From: Flavobacterium shii
Lineage (GTDB): Bacteria; Bacteroidota; Bacteroidia; Flavobacteriales; Flavobacteriaceae
Direction of reading: 5' to 3'
NCBI RefSeq assembly: GCF_025847235.1
Contig: NZ_JAOZEW010000016.1
Location: 1-64,000 of the forward strand
DNA length: 64,000 nucleotides
Below, piece after piece: positions 15,119-24,933 of this stretch (positions are counted from its first letter, which is position 1; each line of letters opens with the position of its first letter). The notes beneath the pieces are model-generated. The model did not search any database and had not been told where the DNA came from. It was given only the letters and a program-made list of their open reading frames with translations. Both the position numbers and the translations under genes were made by a program.

Positions 15119-15673
15119 TTAACTTAATTCCAATAAAACATTGTATTTGCTTAACGTCGCCAATGTTTCGATAGAGCTATAATTAGACTCTACAGCGTGG
15201 TTTTCGACCTCTTTTTTTACCTCGATTTGTTTCAGGCATTTACAAAAACGCCTCACTTCTTCGAGATTTGATAAAATAAGTCCTGGAACAAGAACACTCT
15301 TTCCTTCTTTATCTTTGGCAACCATTGTAAAATAAGAGGAATTACAATGTTTTATAGCGCCTGTTTGAATATTTTCGGCCTCAACACGAATACCTACAAT
15401 CATCGAGCTTTTACCTACATAGTTAACCGAGGCTTTCATCGTTACCAATTCTCCAACTTCAATAGGTTTTAAAAAATTTACTGTATCTACTGAAGCCGTA
15501 ACACAATAATTACCCGAAAATTTAGAAGCGCAAGCAAAAGCTATTTGGTCTAACAATGATAATATATATCCTCCATGTATTTTACCACTAAAATTGGTAT
15601 GCGAAGGAAGCATTAATTCTGATATGCTTATTCTTGAACAGGCTACTGTCTTAAAGTTTGAATTTGAATTCAT
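15119..15673 (-). CDS. Acyl-CoA thioesterase (hotdog fold)
   Basis: A 184-residue protein with one hotdog domain (residues about 12-130). The typical NFSGKIHGGYILSLLDQIAFACASKFSG helix lies early in the domain, and FLKPIEVGELVTMKASVNYV follows in the strands. This is the YciA/BFIT type that hydrolyses acyl-CoA in the cytoplasm. The C-terminal 50 residues are charged and lack a second hotdog. It is the last gene of a three-gene run rmuC, small membrane protein, thioesterase, with gaps of only 19 and 13 bases. Confidence 0.88.
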   Translation of the reverse strand: MNSNSNFKTVACSRISISELMLPSHTNFSGKIHGGYILSLLDQIAFACASKFSGNYCVTASVDTVNFLKPIEVGELVTMKASVNYVGKSSMIVGIRVEAENIQTGAIKHCNSSYFTMVAKDKEGKSVLVPGLILSNLEEVRRFCKCLKQIEVKKEVENHAVESNYSSIETLATLSKYNVLLELS

Positions 15674-15686
15674 ATTCTATTATTAA

Positions 15687-16052
15687 TTATTTTACATTAA
15701 ATGGGGAATCTTCCTTTTCTACAGCTTTTACAAAGAAACGCGTTTCTCCCCACCAAGGAAATGTTTTATATTTTTCGACATACTCCAGTTTTACATAACC
15801 TCCTTGAAGTACTTTTAAATCTTCGATAACTTTTTTATCACTATCCAAAACGGAGAAAGAGAATATTTGGGCTCCCGAAATTCCTTGACTTAGTTCTCCT
15901 TCCCAAGTTTTCATCATAACTCCTTTATGACTCAGCCTTATTAATTCGCCCGAACGGATTCCTGTACTATAAGGTACATAATAAATAAAACTAAAATACC
16001 CAATTAAAGCAAGGGCTACAATACCAATGATAATTCCCAGAATTCGTTTCAT
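15687..16052 (-). CDS. Conserved small single-pass membrane protein
   Basis: A 121-residue protein with an N-terminal transmembrane helix (residues 4-28, ILGIIIGIVALALIGYFSF). The extracytoplasmic beta-rich domain ends in FPWWGETRFFVKAVEK. I recognise it as a conserved Bacteroidetes family that I recall carrying misleading enzyme names in databases, but nothing in it resembles an enzyme active site. It lies between rmuC and the thioesterase gene. Function unknown. Confidence 0.75.
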   Translation of the reverse strand: MKRILGIIIGIVALALIGYFSFIYYVPYSTGIRSGELIRLSHKGVMMKTWEGELSQGISGAQIFSFSVLDSDKKVIEDLKVLQGGYVKLEYVEKYKTFPWWGETRFFVKAVEKEDSPFNVK

Positions 16053-16071
16053 CCTATAGTAATTTAATAAA

Positions 16072-17430
16072 TTAATTTTCGCTATTATTCGCTCTTGTCA
16101 AGATATTCTCAGGAAGTGACTTCTTTGCCTTTGCTCCCATTTTTTTTAACTTCTCAACACTTGTAATTAAATTTCCTCGACCTTCGACTAATTTGCTCAT
16201 GGCATTCTCATACTCGGTTTTAGAATCATTTATTTTATTTCCTATTTTAATTAAATCAGCGATAAAACCTTCAAACTTATCGTATAATGCTCCTGCTTGT
16301 CTAGCAATCTCAAAAGCATTTTCTTGTTGCTTCTGGTTTGCCCACATACTATCTATAGTTCGCAAAGTTGCCAATAATGTTGTAGGAGTAACAATAACAA
16401 TGTTTTTTTCGAAGGCTCTATTATATAAGGTAGCATCTTCATTAAGCGCTATTGCAAAAGCGGGCTCTATGGGAATAAAAAGCAAAACAAAATCTGGGCT
16501 TTCTATTTGGTATAAATCATGGTAATTTTTATTTCCTAATTGCTCAACGTGACGTTTTATAGAATGTACATGCTCTTTTAAGTAATCTGCTTTTAAAATA
16601 TCATTTTCTTCATTAATCCATTTTTCATAAGCAGTTAAAGAAACTTTGGAATCTACAATCATTTTTTTACCATCCGGCAAATGAATCACAACATCGGGAA
16701 GTACGCGAAGACCAATCTCATTGGTAAAACTTTGTTGTACTTCATATTCTCTTCCTTTTTCTAAGCCGGATTTTTCAAGAACACGTTCTAAGACTAATTC
16801 ACCCCAATTTCCCTGCATTTTACTATCTCCTTTTAAGGCCTTCGTTAAGTTGAGTGTTTCTTTACTCATTTGAGCATTCATCTCACTTAATCCCAATATT
16901 TGCTGACGCAAAGCTGCATGATAATCGATACTTTCTTTATGTGTGTCTTCGACTTTCTTTTCAAAACCAATGATTTTATCTTGTAAAGGCAACAAGATGT
17001 TTTTCATGTTTTCATTATTCTGGGCAGTAAATTTTGTCGATTTTTCTTCTAGTATTTTATTCGCAAGATTTTCAAATTCTTTGGTGAATTTTTCCTGAAG
17101 TTGTTCTACTTCATTTTTTTGTTCTTTATGGCGTTCCCATAAATTTTCGAAATCAACTTCTTTTTTAGAAAGCTGAATCGCTAAGCTATCTTTTTCGGTA
17201 CGGATAGTTTCTTTATCGGCATTTGTTGCCTGAAATTGTTTCTCGAAATTGTTTTTTTCTGATAGGAAATGCTCTTTTTGTTGCTGAAACTGATTTGTTA
17301 AAGCGATCAACCTTTCGTTTAAGCTCACTTTTTCTGATTGATATCGTGCAGAAAAAATGAGTTTTCCTATGAAAATTCCAATGATTAAAGCAATAATAAA
17401 GACCGATAAAAAAGGAAGTAGGTTCTGCAT
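16072..17430 (-). CDS. rmuC: DNA recombination protein RmuC homologue
   Basis: A 452-residue protein from the ATG at 17430, which places the membrane anchor at the N-terminus (LLPFLSVFIIALIIGIFIGK). An in-frame ATG at 17463 is possible. The anchor is followed by a long coiled coil (about 30-190), then the RmuC nuclease-like domain with GNWGELVLERVLEKSGL, LPDVVIHLPDGKKMIVDSKV and PDFVLLFIPIEPAFA. RmuC limits inversions at short inverted repeats in E. coli. The motifs fit the PD-(D/E)xK-like core (D, DSK). It heads a three-gene run. Confidence 0.93.
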   Translation of the reverse strand: MQNLLPFLSVFIIALIIGIFIGKLIFSARYQSEKVSLNERLIALTNQFQQQKEHFLSEKNNFEKQFQATNADKETIRTEKDSLAIQLSKKEVDFENLWERHKEQKNEVEQLQEKFTKEFENLANKILEEKSTKFTAQNNENMKNILLPLQDKIIGFEKKVEDTHKESIDYHAALRQQILGLSEMNAQMSKETLNLTKALKGDSKMQGNWGELVLERVLEKSGLEKGREYEVQQSFTNEIGLRVLPDVVIHLPDGKKMIVDSKVSLTAYEKWINEENDILKADYLKEHVHSIKRHVEQLGNKNYHDLYQIESPDFVLLFIPIEPAFAIALNEDATLYNRAFEKNIVIVTPTTLLATLRTIDSMWANQKQQENAFEIARQAGALYDKFEGFIADLIKIGNKINDSKTEYENAMSKLVEGRGNLITSVEKLKKMGAKAKKSLPENILTRANNSEN

Positions 17431-17638
17431 AAAAAGACTTTTAAAAAAAGTAAAAGTACGCAATAATACGTATTTCTAAAGAAGTGGAAATGTTATTTTG
17501 AGTTTAAAAACTTATCCATTACTGCTATTTATTTTAAAAATTCATCCATAAAAAAAAAAATCTAAAAAAAAATCAATACCAACGCAACCATTTTGATAGT
17601 ATATCATCTATATAGTATAATCTTTTAAAATATTAAAA

Positions 17639-18517
17639 ATGAAAAAAATTATTTTAGGCTTATTTGTCGTATTTGGCTTAAGTTCTTGTTCTCTAAATTC
17701 TGACAATGATTATCAAAATTGTGGAGATTATAGTAATGTTGCTTTTTCGGGTTTTCCATTGGAATGCAACTATACGATAAAGGATATGCCTACAAAACCA
17801 TCAACTGTAGCAATAAAAACACAAGAAAAAATGGATGCTTATTTTATTAAAAATGCTAATCCATGTCCTACACCCATAAATCCCAATATCGATTTTACTA
17901 AAAATTATTTAATTGGAATTTTTGCCGGACCAAAGACTTCTGGTGGATATGAAATAAAGATCACTTCGATTGTAGAAAATTCTTGCGAAATCATAGTTCA
18001 ATATTATGAAAAAGAACCACAAACCGGTGAAGTAGTTACTCCTGCAGGAACAAACCCTTATGACTTCGTAGTGATCCCAAAAACAGACAAACCTCTTTTC
18101 CTTAACAAGGTAAGCCAAAATAAAAACTTTGTAGTTATAGGAAGCTTTAGCGGTCAATGCATAGGCGCAGATTGTCAACAGTTTTTTAGAATCAATAATT
18201 TAAATGTATTTCAATACTTAAATGTTACTCCTGGGCAGTATGATTTTAGCAAATACAATTATAAAGCTTTGACTAAAAATGGAGATTACTCTGAATTTTC
18301 AAAATTGATTCCTACAGAAATTTTAAATTTAAATGGTGGAACTAAAACCTATGGCAATCCAGATGCTGCTGATCAAGGAGGCCTTTATTTTGAGTTAAAT
18401 CAAAGCGACAAAGTTACCAAAGTGTTCATAGACAACAACAACACTTCTGACCAAAGTACTAGTATAATTGCGTTTAAAAAAGTAATAAAAGATAAAATTG
18501 CAGTATTAAGAAACTAA
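17639..18517 (+). CDS. Lipoprotein with PrcB-like C-terminal domain
   Basis: A 292-residue protein with a lipobox (LSSC, Cys17). Residues about 87-155 contain LIGIFAGPKTSGGYEIKITSI and a following FVVIPKTDKPLFL, which resembles the PrcB_C domain found with the Treponema PrcA-PrcB protease complex. The C-terminal 130 residues match nothing I know. It probably faces the periplasm or surface. It may form a unit with the small secreted protein 51 bases downstream. Confidence 0.7.
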   Translation: MKKIILGLFVVFGLSSCSLNSDNDYQNCGDYSNVAFSGFPLECNYTIKDMPTKPSTVAIKTQEKMDAYFIKNANPCPTPINPNIDFTKNYLIGIFAGPKTSGGYEIKITSIVENSCEIIVQYYEKEPQTGEVVTPAGTNPYDFVVIPKTDKPLFLNKVSQNKNFVVIGSFSGQCIGADCQQFFRINNLNVFQYLNVTPGQYDFSKYNYKALTKNGDYSEFSKLIPTEILNLNGGTKTYGNPDAADQGGLYFELNQSDKVTKVFIDNNNTSDQSTSIIAFKKVIKDKIAVLRN

Positions 18518-18568
18518 TCTAACTTTGCGGATTAAAACCTTAACATAATTTTATTAATTTATTTAAAC

Positions 18569-18970
18569 ATGAAAAAAACTATTTTAGCGCTTCTTATTAT
18601 TATTTCGGTATCAACTTATTCAGCAAATGTTATTTTCAAATCTGAAAAAACAAGTATGCTTGCTGGAGAATGGGTTTGGCAAAAATCTAGCGGAGGTCAA
18701 AACGGTAGCTATACCTCAACCCCAAAGAGTATTGGGAGTACAAAAAAACTTGTTTTTACACCTGAAGGGAAAGTAATTACATATAAAAATGATGTCGAGA
18801 TAAGAAACAGTAATTATCAAATAACTAAAGGTATCAGCATTTTTGATAATTTGGAACATGATTTAATAACATTTGAGGGTATTACGTACGTTATCGAACA
18901 ACTAGATGCTCGTACTTTAACTATTGTAAACAATTTCCCTGACGGATATAGTTCTACTTATAAAAAATAG
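18569..18970 (+). CDS. Secreted lipocalin-like small protein
   Basis: A 133-residue protein with a signal peptide (MKKTILALLIIISVSTYSA). The mature protein begins with LAGEWVWQKSSGGQNG, the opening strand pattern of Bacteroidetes lipocalin-like domains, and is predicted to be mostly beta. No ligand is known. It lies between the PrcB-like lipoprotein gene and the ECF sigma gene. Function unknown. Confidence 0.7.
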   Translation: MKKTILALLIIISVSTYSANVIFKSEKTSMLAGEWVWQKSSGGQNGSYTSTPKSIGSTKKLVFTPEGKVITYKNDVEIRNSNYQITKGISIFDNLEHDLITFEGITYVIEQLDARTLTIVNNFPDGYSSTYKK

Positions 18971-19021
18971 AATACTCTAATACAAACACTATTGCAATCT
19001 AATTTACTTTAAAATTATTTT

Positions 19022-19573
19022 TTGGAAGACAATTTAGACTTACTTATAAAAAAGTGCATTGACAATGACAGAGGAGGGCAATTGAGAATTTATCAATTGT
19101 TCTCTCCTGTATTGTATGGAATTTGTCTAAAATACATGAAAAATGAAGATGATGCAAAAGATGTATTTCAAGAAGCATTTATAATCGTATTTCAAAAAAT
19201 AAGTCAATACAAATTCGAAGGTAGTTTTGAGGGATGGATGAAACGAATTTTCATTAATAAACTCATAGAAACACTAAAGAAGAAGAAAAAAGATTATCAT
19301 TTTTTGGATGTTTTTGATCCTGAAACAGAAATTATAGAAGAGGAAGAATTAGAAACCATCCCAATAACTCAAGAAAAACTAATAGAATACATTCAGGACT
19401 TACCAGACCAATATAGAATGGTCTTTAATCTATTTGTATTTGAAAAGATGAAACACAAAGAAATTGGAGAAATGCTTCAAATTTCGGAAGGAACTTCAAA
19501 ATCGAACTTAAATCGAGCAAAGAAAATATTGCAAACAAGAATTTTGGCCGTATTAAATTTTAAAACAGCATGA
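19022..19573 (+). CDS. ECF RNA polymerase sigma factor
   Basis: A 183-residue protein. The start is the TTG at 19022, because no in-frame ATG precedes the region 2 helix (the first is in KYMKNEDDA, too late). Region 2 (residues about 20-85) has DVFQEAFIIVFQKISQYKFEG. Region 4 (about 125-175) has LPDQYRMVFNLFVFEKMKHKEIG and an HTH. The stop codon overlaps the ATG of the next gene (ATGA), so sigma and its membrane regulator are co-translated. Target promoters cannot be inferred here. Confidence 0.9.
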   Translation: MEDNLDLLIKKCIDNDRGGQLRIYQLFSPVLYGICLKYMKNEDDAKDVFQEAFIIVFQKISQYKFEGSFEGWMKRIFINKLIETLKKKKKDYHFLDVFDPETEIIEEEELETIPITQEKLIEYIQDLPDQYRMVFNLFVFEKMKHKEIGEMLQISEGTSKSNLNRAKKILQTRILAVLNFKTA

Positions 19574-21390
19574 AAAAACAAAAAATAGAAGATATTTTTT
19601 CTTCAATAGAAAATTTTTCTAGTGTACCTCCACCAGAATTATGGGCTAACATTGAAGAAAAACTAGATAAACCAAAAAAGAAAAAGGTAACTGCCATTTG
19701 GTGGTCGCTAGCGGCAAGTCTTTTGGTAGGTTTAGCTATTACGTCTGGTCTATATTTCAATTCTAATCAAAATAATATTTTATTAAAAGATAATAATAAC
19801 AATGTTGTTTTGGATAATAAAGAAAATAATTCGAATACAACTCCATCTACTACTAATAAGAATACTCCTTTAAATTCAAAGGATGTAGTAACCGTTGCAG
19901 AATCTGATAACTTGGTAACTGATGAAAATCTAAATAATAATCAAGAATCAACTAAAGCAACAACAACTTCAATCAATAAAAAAGAAAAAACTTTATTAAA
20001 ATCAAACAATGAAGTTATTTCATTAGCAGAATCATCATCAAAAAACAAGAAAAACAATTCCTCTTCTAAACAGAATAATTCTAAATCTGAGAACAATTTA
20101 AAAGCCGAAAAGGAAGAGAAAATTGCTTTAAACGAGAATACTCAATCATCATCAAAAAACGAATCAAATACTTCTTTCTCTAAACAAGATAGTAATAAAG
20201 TAAGTAATACTTTAATAAGCAAAGACAAAGGAATTGTTTCAAACAATAGTACTCAGTCCTCATCAAAAAATGAATCGAATACTTCTTTATCTAAACAGAA
20301 TCAAAATGAAACGAACAATACTTTAAAAACAAGTAAAAACAAAGGAATTGCCTCAAACAATAATATTCAATCATCATCAAAAAACGAATCGGATACTTCT
20401 TTATCTAAACAAAATAATGGCACAATTGGTACTCTTGCTAAAAATGAAGAAATTGCTTTGAGCAATAATACTCAATCAACAAGAAATAATGCAAGTACAG
20501 CCGGAGTTGACAGTACTTTAAACGCTGATAAAAATAAAGGGATTTCTTTAAATAATAATCCTGCAACAAATTTAACTGCGTTTAACGATTCATTACAAAA
20601 AGTTCAAATTGCATTGGAATTACAGCAATTGGAAAATCGTTTAAATAATAAGGATGACAAAGAAGATTTAAAAACTGAAAAGGAAATCCTAAAAGAAAAA
20701 TGGTCTGTAGGTCTTTATGCCGGAGTTGTAAGCTCTCAAAATTATGGTAACAAGAAATCACTGGGCAATGATATTGAGTCAAAACAAAACACTGGATATG
20801 GTGTAAAAACAAATTACAAACTCAACAAAAAATGGGCTGTTAGCTCTGGTTTCAAAATCAATGAATTAGGACAATCCGTAGCTAATGTTTCTTATTATAG
20901 TAAACAAAATACATTATCGGCCGGATTAGCAAATGATTTTTTTATTTCGAGTCCTAATGTAGAATATATTTCAACAAATAGAAATTATGTATTCTCCTCG
21001 AATAATGATAATCAAAAAGTTGAAAGTAGTGCCACAAACAATCTTACTGGAAATCTAGACCAACAATTACAATATCTTGAAATGCCATTAGAAATTTCTT
21101 ATTCCCTGTTAAGTACTAGTAAAGCAGCTATTATGCTAAATACAGGAGGTTTTGTAGGGAAATTAATTTCAAATCAAATATTCCTGGATGGTAATTCGAT
21201 TGGAGGAAATCTAGATGTAAATAACTTTGTTTATGGATCTAAATTAAGTAGTACTTTACAATATGAAGTGTTCAAGCAAACTCATTTTTTTGTAGAACCT
21301 GGTGTAAATTATTATATCAATCCCTTAAAGACACAATCATTTAATCAATTTCAGTGGGGTCTGAATTTTGGTGTTAATTTTGGTTTTTAA
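19570..21390 (+). CDS. Putative dual membrane-spanning anti-sigma factor with outer-membrane barrel
   Basis: A 606-residue protein in four parts. A short cytoplasmic N-terminus (1-40) has an anti-sigma-like amphipathic segment (PPPELWANIEEKLD) and a KPKKKK stop. One transmembrane helix follows (about 42-63, WWSLAASLLVGLAITSGLYF). Then comes a roughly 300-residue Ser/Asn/Lys-rich, probably disordered linker with 37-residue repeats. The C-terminal beta-strand domain (about 377-606) ends in NFGVNFGF, a terminal Phe typical of outer-membrane barrels. The order fits a protein anchored in both membranes that controls the co-translated ECF sigma factor. I recall this architecture being reported for Bacteroides anti-sigma factors (Dma). 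The barrel assignment is inferred from strand pattern. Confidence 0.78.
   Translation: MKKQKIEDIFSSIENFSSVPPPELWANIEEKLDKPKKKKVTAIWWSLAASLLVGLAITSGLYFNSNQNNILLKDNNNNVVLDNKENNSNTTPSTTNKNTPLNSKDVVTVAESDNLVTDENLNNNQESTKATTTSINKKEKTLLKSNNEVISLAESSSKNKKNNSSSKQNNSKSENNLKAEKEEKIALNENTQSSSKNESNTSFSKQDSNKVSNTLISKDKGIVSNNSTQSSSKNESNTSLSKQNQNETNNTLKTSKNKGIASNNNIQSSSKNESDTSLSKQNNGTIGTLAKNEEIALSNNTQSTRNNASTAGVDSTLNADKNKGISLNNNPATNLTAFNDSLQKVQIALELQQLENRLNNKDDKEDLKTEKEILKEKWSVGLYAGVVSSQNYGNKKSLGNDIESKQNTGYGVKTNYKLNKKWAVSSGFKINELGQSVANVSYYSKQNTLSAGLANDFFISSPNVEYISTNRNYVFSSNNDNQKVESSATNNLTGNLDQQLQYLEMPLEISYSLLSTSKAAIMLNTGGFVGKLISNQIFLDGNSIGGNLDVNNFVYGSKLSSTLQYEVFKQTHFFVEPGVNYYINPLKTQSFNQFQWGLNFGVNFGF
20117..20490 (+). 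repeat. Tandem repeat encoding the periplasmic linker (about 37 residues per unit)
   Basis: The phrase QSSSKNESNTSxSKQ is encoded three times, starting near 20141, 20252 and 20366. A degenerate fourth start lies near 20471. The periods are 111, 114 and 105 bases, all multiples of three. The number of units sets linker length. Confidence 0.8.
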
Positions 21391-21455
21391 TTGGTTTCTT
21401 GTTTTAATTTCTCTCTTTTATATACTATCGTTTACACCGATTTTATATTGTAAAA

Positions 21456-21494
21456 AAAAATGCTAGATTCTCAGGATAAGAATCTAGCATTTTT
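21456..21494. terminator. Bidirectional terminator between convergent genes
   Basis: A 16-bp perfect stem AAAAATGCTAGATTCT/AGAATCTAGCATTTTT with a 7-base loop. It has A-runs on the left and T-runs on the right, so it can stop transcription from both sides. Confidence 0.9.
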
Positions 21495-21510
21495 ATTTTA
21501 TAACACTCTG

Positions 21511-24500
21511 TTATTTTTTTATGATTTTATCTTTAAAAACAACTTTATTGTTTTCTGTTAAAGTATAAATATAGATACCCGATTTTAAATCACTTATCTG
21601 AATTACAGAAGTACTTTTTTCCTGATCTCCATTAACGTCAATAGGACTTCCTATCATACGTCCTGTAATATCATAAAGCCTTAATTTTAATTTCTTGCTA
21701 TCCTCTGTTTTTACAACAATATTCACAACATCTGTTGCTGGATTAGGATATGCTTTTACTGCAAATCCGTTCTTTGTTTCAAAATCTATTGTTCCCAAAT
21801 TAGAATCTTTTAATTCAAAACGAGCAATTACTGGTCCGTGATCCGATGTTGTATTTACATAATTGTTTATATCCGAACGAGGATCGTAAACTGCAGTAGA
21901 ATTAGCAATATATTCATTATTTAATTCATTAGATATCATGATATGGTCTAAGAATCCACCTGAACTTAGGAAACTAAAAGCTCCCGCTTTACTGATATCT
22001 AAAGTAAGTGCATTATAATTGGCTGTATCATCAACAAATGCCTTATAAGATGAAGGATTTGGCGTAATAACTGATGCTTTTACATCATCATTATAATCTC
22101 CTAAAATGATTAAATTAGACTTTGAATAATAACGATCCAAACTATCTTTTAATACTTGAGCATCATATTTACGCATGTTGTATTTGCTAATATCAGTACC
22201 ACTATTCGCACGAGCATGAAGATCTACCAAATTAAGTAGTTTTTTTACTCCTCCTACGTTCGTTTCGATTTGTACCATATAAGGTAAACGTCCAGATGAG
22301 AAAAAGTTTGCATTAGTACCTGGATAATTTACTAAAGTTTCAGTTCCTGCACGAAGACCATCATAAAAATCTTTAAACATTACACGGGCACTTTTAACCG
22401 TTGCAGTTTTAGTATTATAAATCACAACTAATTTCTGTGGAGGGAAATTTGGATCAGCTGGATTAAATGAATAAGACCAACTAGGTGAAATTACTTTATC
22501 AAATGTTTTTCCATTAATGTTTATTTTTTGAATCAAAGCATCCAAAGATGGCTCATCAGACACTTCTTGCACAACATAAACGTCGGCATCTAGTTTATTC
22601 ATTACTTTGGCAACATTTTCAACCTGCAAAACATTATCTGTAGGTCCAAATTCTTTACCTGTAGCATCTTTTACAGCGGTTCCAAAAAACTCTAGGTTAT
22701 ACGTTACAATATCAAAAGTATCTACTTTTGGTAAAGAAGACCCTGTTAATGTACCTATTTGTTTATTTAATGCGGTTCCTGTTACGGTCAATGTACCCGC
22801 AATGGCTAATGCTTTAGTAGAAGGTGTAAATCTTGCATAAATTGTTTTTCCTGTTAATGCATCAGCTTCAGTAACTATAACACTTGATGAAAAACTAGTA
22901 TTATCAAGAGAAACTTGATAATCTGCAGAAGCAGTAATTGTAGTATTACCATAACCACCAGCTTTAAAAATAAAAGACTTACTAGCAGAAATTGCATTTG
23001 GGTTCACATCCCCAAAATCTAAATTTGAATTTGAATCTACATAACCCAGATCATTTGTAATACTTACATCATCAATCGTCCACTCGGCAGCATTACCACT
23101 ACCTCCACCAGATAAAGTTTCGTAAACCCAAGCTACATAAGTATGATCCGTTTTATATGCAGCTAAACTGATGTATTGAGATTGAACGTAAGCAGCAGTT
23201 ACAGAAGGAAAGTTACCGTTTAATTCTGTCCAAGTAGCAGTCTCCGGGCTACTTTTTCCATCATAATCTGTAGAAACCATTAATTTTAAACTTGGTCCTG
23301 CAAAGTATTTACGGGAGTAAAATGACAACAAAGGAAATTTATCAAAATTATCTAAACGCAATTTTGGAGAAATCAACCAATCTTTACTAACTCCACTATC
23401 CGAATATCCATTCATTACCACTGCTCTTGGAGCACTACGAGGGTTTGTCGCTGTGCTTACCCATGTATTAATAGGTCCTGCTACATTATAAGCTGTCCAC
23501 CCACTATTGGTTAAAACATTGGCATCATTAAAATCCTGATTATATGGATCAATTCCATTACCCGATAAAGTTACTATTTTACTTGTAGTACCTGTAGAAT
23601 CATGGGTTATTTGCCCTGTGAAACTACCAACAGCATTTGGCGTAAAACGTACATAAACTGTAGGCGTAGCATTTCCTGCAAAACTGGCTAAATCATATAC
23701 TACTGAAGATTGAAAAGTGACATTATCTTTCGAAACTTCAAAATTAGCAGATGCAGTAACAGTTACCGGATTAGTAAGATTAGTCCCTTGTATTTGATAA
23801 CTCAAGGCTGATGAATTAAAATTTTGTTCAACAGATTCATCAAAATTAATTGCTGCAACGCTTGTTGTTATTTTAGGTAAAACAACATTCGAAGTAGTTA
23901 CGTCTAGTTTATTAGCAGTTGCCTGTATGTTTCCATAGGCATCCTCAGAAATAGAGTAAACACTATAAGATGTATTAAGTGCTAAACCTATAAAGGTTTT
24001 TGAGTAAACCTGAGTCTCATCTGTGATATCCAAAAATCCAGATTGCAATGCAGCTGTTCCACCTGCATTCAAACCACTTTTTATTTGAAGAGTAGTAGGT
24101 GCTGCATCACTAGAAGGTACTAATACATAATATGTTTTACCTACTTCATCTATTTTATTAGAAAAATCAAACTCATCCGATAATATATTAGCAACTTTTG
24201 GATAACCTGTTGCGTTTACTGGAGCCACAATATCACTTCTGATATCTATATTATCGATTGCAAAAGATTGACGTGAACCAAGAGAACCTGATGCTAATCT
24301 AGCAATCCATCTTATTTGAACTACAGCTTGATTATCACAATCTGCCGGTAATGTTACTTTTACTCTTGTTGTTTGTAAATCCAAAGGTGTTACAACAGCT
24401 CCTGTTTGTGGCGTTGTACTGTCATTTGAATAAGCTGTAGATAATAAAGTAATAAAAGCACCACTAGTTCCAACACGATATTGCAAAGCCAGTTCCTGAA

Positions 24501-24933
24501 GACGATTAACGGCTACTCCATCATATAAATTACGAATAACCATAGCGTCGTATTGAACTTGGATTGCTTTATCATTAACACTTGAAAAGGCAAAACCTAT
24601 AGCAAAATCTGCAGATGTTGTATTCAGAAATCCTATTTTCCCATTATAATTATGGATATTCCCACTATTAGTAGCTGCAGTACTATTAGCTATTAATGCC
24701 TTATCTCCTGTTAATACAGTACTATAAGTAGCTGTATTTTGAGCAGAACTAACTAACCAACCCTGAAATCCAAGTGGGTAAGTTGTCGAAGATGCAGCTA
24801 ATGCACTAAAATTTTGTGTGTAAGGCAATACTTGAGGTAATGGATTTGTTGCTTGAGCAAAAAGATTTGCTGAAAAGCAATAAAAAAAACTTAAAAAAGC
24901 CATTAGATGGCGTAAAGAGTAGCGGTTTTTCAT
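21511..24933 (-). CDS. Secreted T9SS-dependent endonuclease/exonuclease/phosphatase-family protein
   Basis: A 1140-residue protein with a signal peptide (cleavage near NLFAQ). Two beta-sandwich regions follow: about 30-220, and a choice-of-anchor J-like module at about 490-650. Around these lie DUF11/Ig-like spacers. The catalytic EEP domain (about 740-1035) keeps its motifs NLEFFG, VVQEVSD, VDLHARAN, LGDYNDD and SDHGPV. The C-terminal about 80 residues (YPNPATDVVNI ... IYIYTLTENNKVVFKDKIIKK in part) are a type A type IX sorting signal. It should be surface-attached or released and cut extracellular DNA or phosphodiesters, supplying phosphate or nucleotides. Confidence 0.9.
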   Translation of the reverse strand: MKNRYSLRHLMAFLSFFYCFSANLFAQATNPLPQVLPYTQNFSALAASSTTYPLGFQGWLVSSAQNTATYSTVLTGDKALIANSTAATNSGNIHNYNGKIGFLNTTSADFAIGFAFSSVNDKAIQVQYDAMVIRNLYDGVAVNRLQELALQYRVGTSGAFITLLSTAYSNDSTTPQTGAVVTPLDLQTTRVKVTLPADCDNQAVVQIRWIARLASGSLGSRQSFAIDNIDIRSDIVAPVNATGYPKVANILSDEFDFSNKIDEVGKTYYVLVPSSDAAPTTLQIKSGLNAGGTAALQSGFLDITDETQVYSKTFIGLALNTSYSVYSISEDAYGNIQATANKLDVTTSNVVLPKITTSVAAINFDESVEQNFNSSALSYQIQGTNLTNPVTVTASANFEVSKDNVTFQSSVVYDLASFAGNATPTVYVRFTPNAVGSFTGQITHDSTGTTSKIVTLSGNGIDPYNQDFNDANVLTNSGWTAYNVAGPINTWVSTATNPRSAPRAVVMNGYSDSGVSKDWLISPKLRLDNFDKFPLLSFYSRKYFAGPSLKLMVSTDYDGKSSPETATWTELNGNFPSVTAAYVQSQYISLAAYKTDHTYVAWVYETLSGGGSGNAAEWTIDDVSITNDLGYVDSNSNLDFGDVNPNAISASKSFIFKAGGYGNTTITASADYQVSLDNTSFSSSVIVTEADALTGKTIYARFTPSTKALAIAGTLTVTGTALNKQIGTLTGSSLPKVDTFDIVTYNLEFFGTAVKDATGKEFGPTDNVLQVENVAKVMNKLDADVYVVQEVSDEPSLDALIQKININGKTFDKVISPSWSYSFNPADPNFPPQKLVVIYNTKTATVKSARVMFKDFYDGLRAGTETLVNYPGTNANFFSSGRLPYMVQIETNVGGVKKLLNLVDLHARANSGTDISKYNMRKYDAQVLKDSLDRYYSKSNLIILGDYNDDVKASVITPNPSSYKAFVDDTANYNALTLDISKAGAFSFLSSGGFLDHIMISNELNNEYIANSTAVYDPRSDINNYVNTTSDHGPVIARFELKDSNLGTIDFETKNGFAVKAYPNPATDVVNIVVKTEDSKKLKLRLYDITGRMIGSPIDVNGDQEKSTSVIQISDLKSGIYIYTLTENNKVVFKDKIIKK

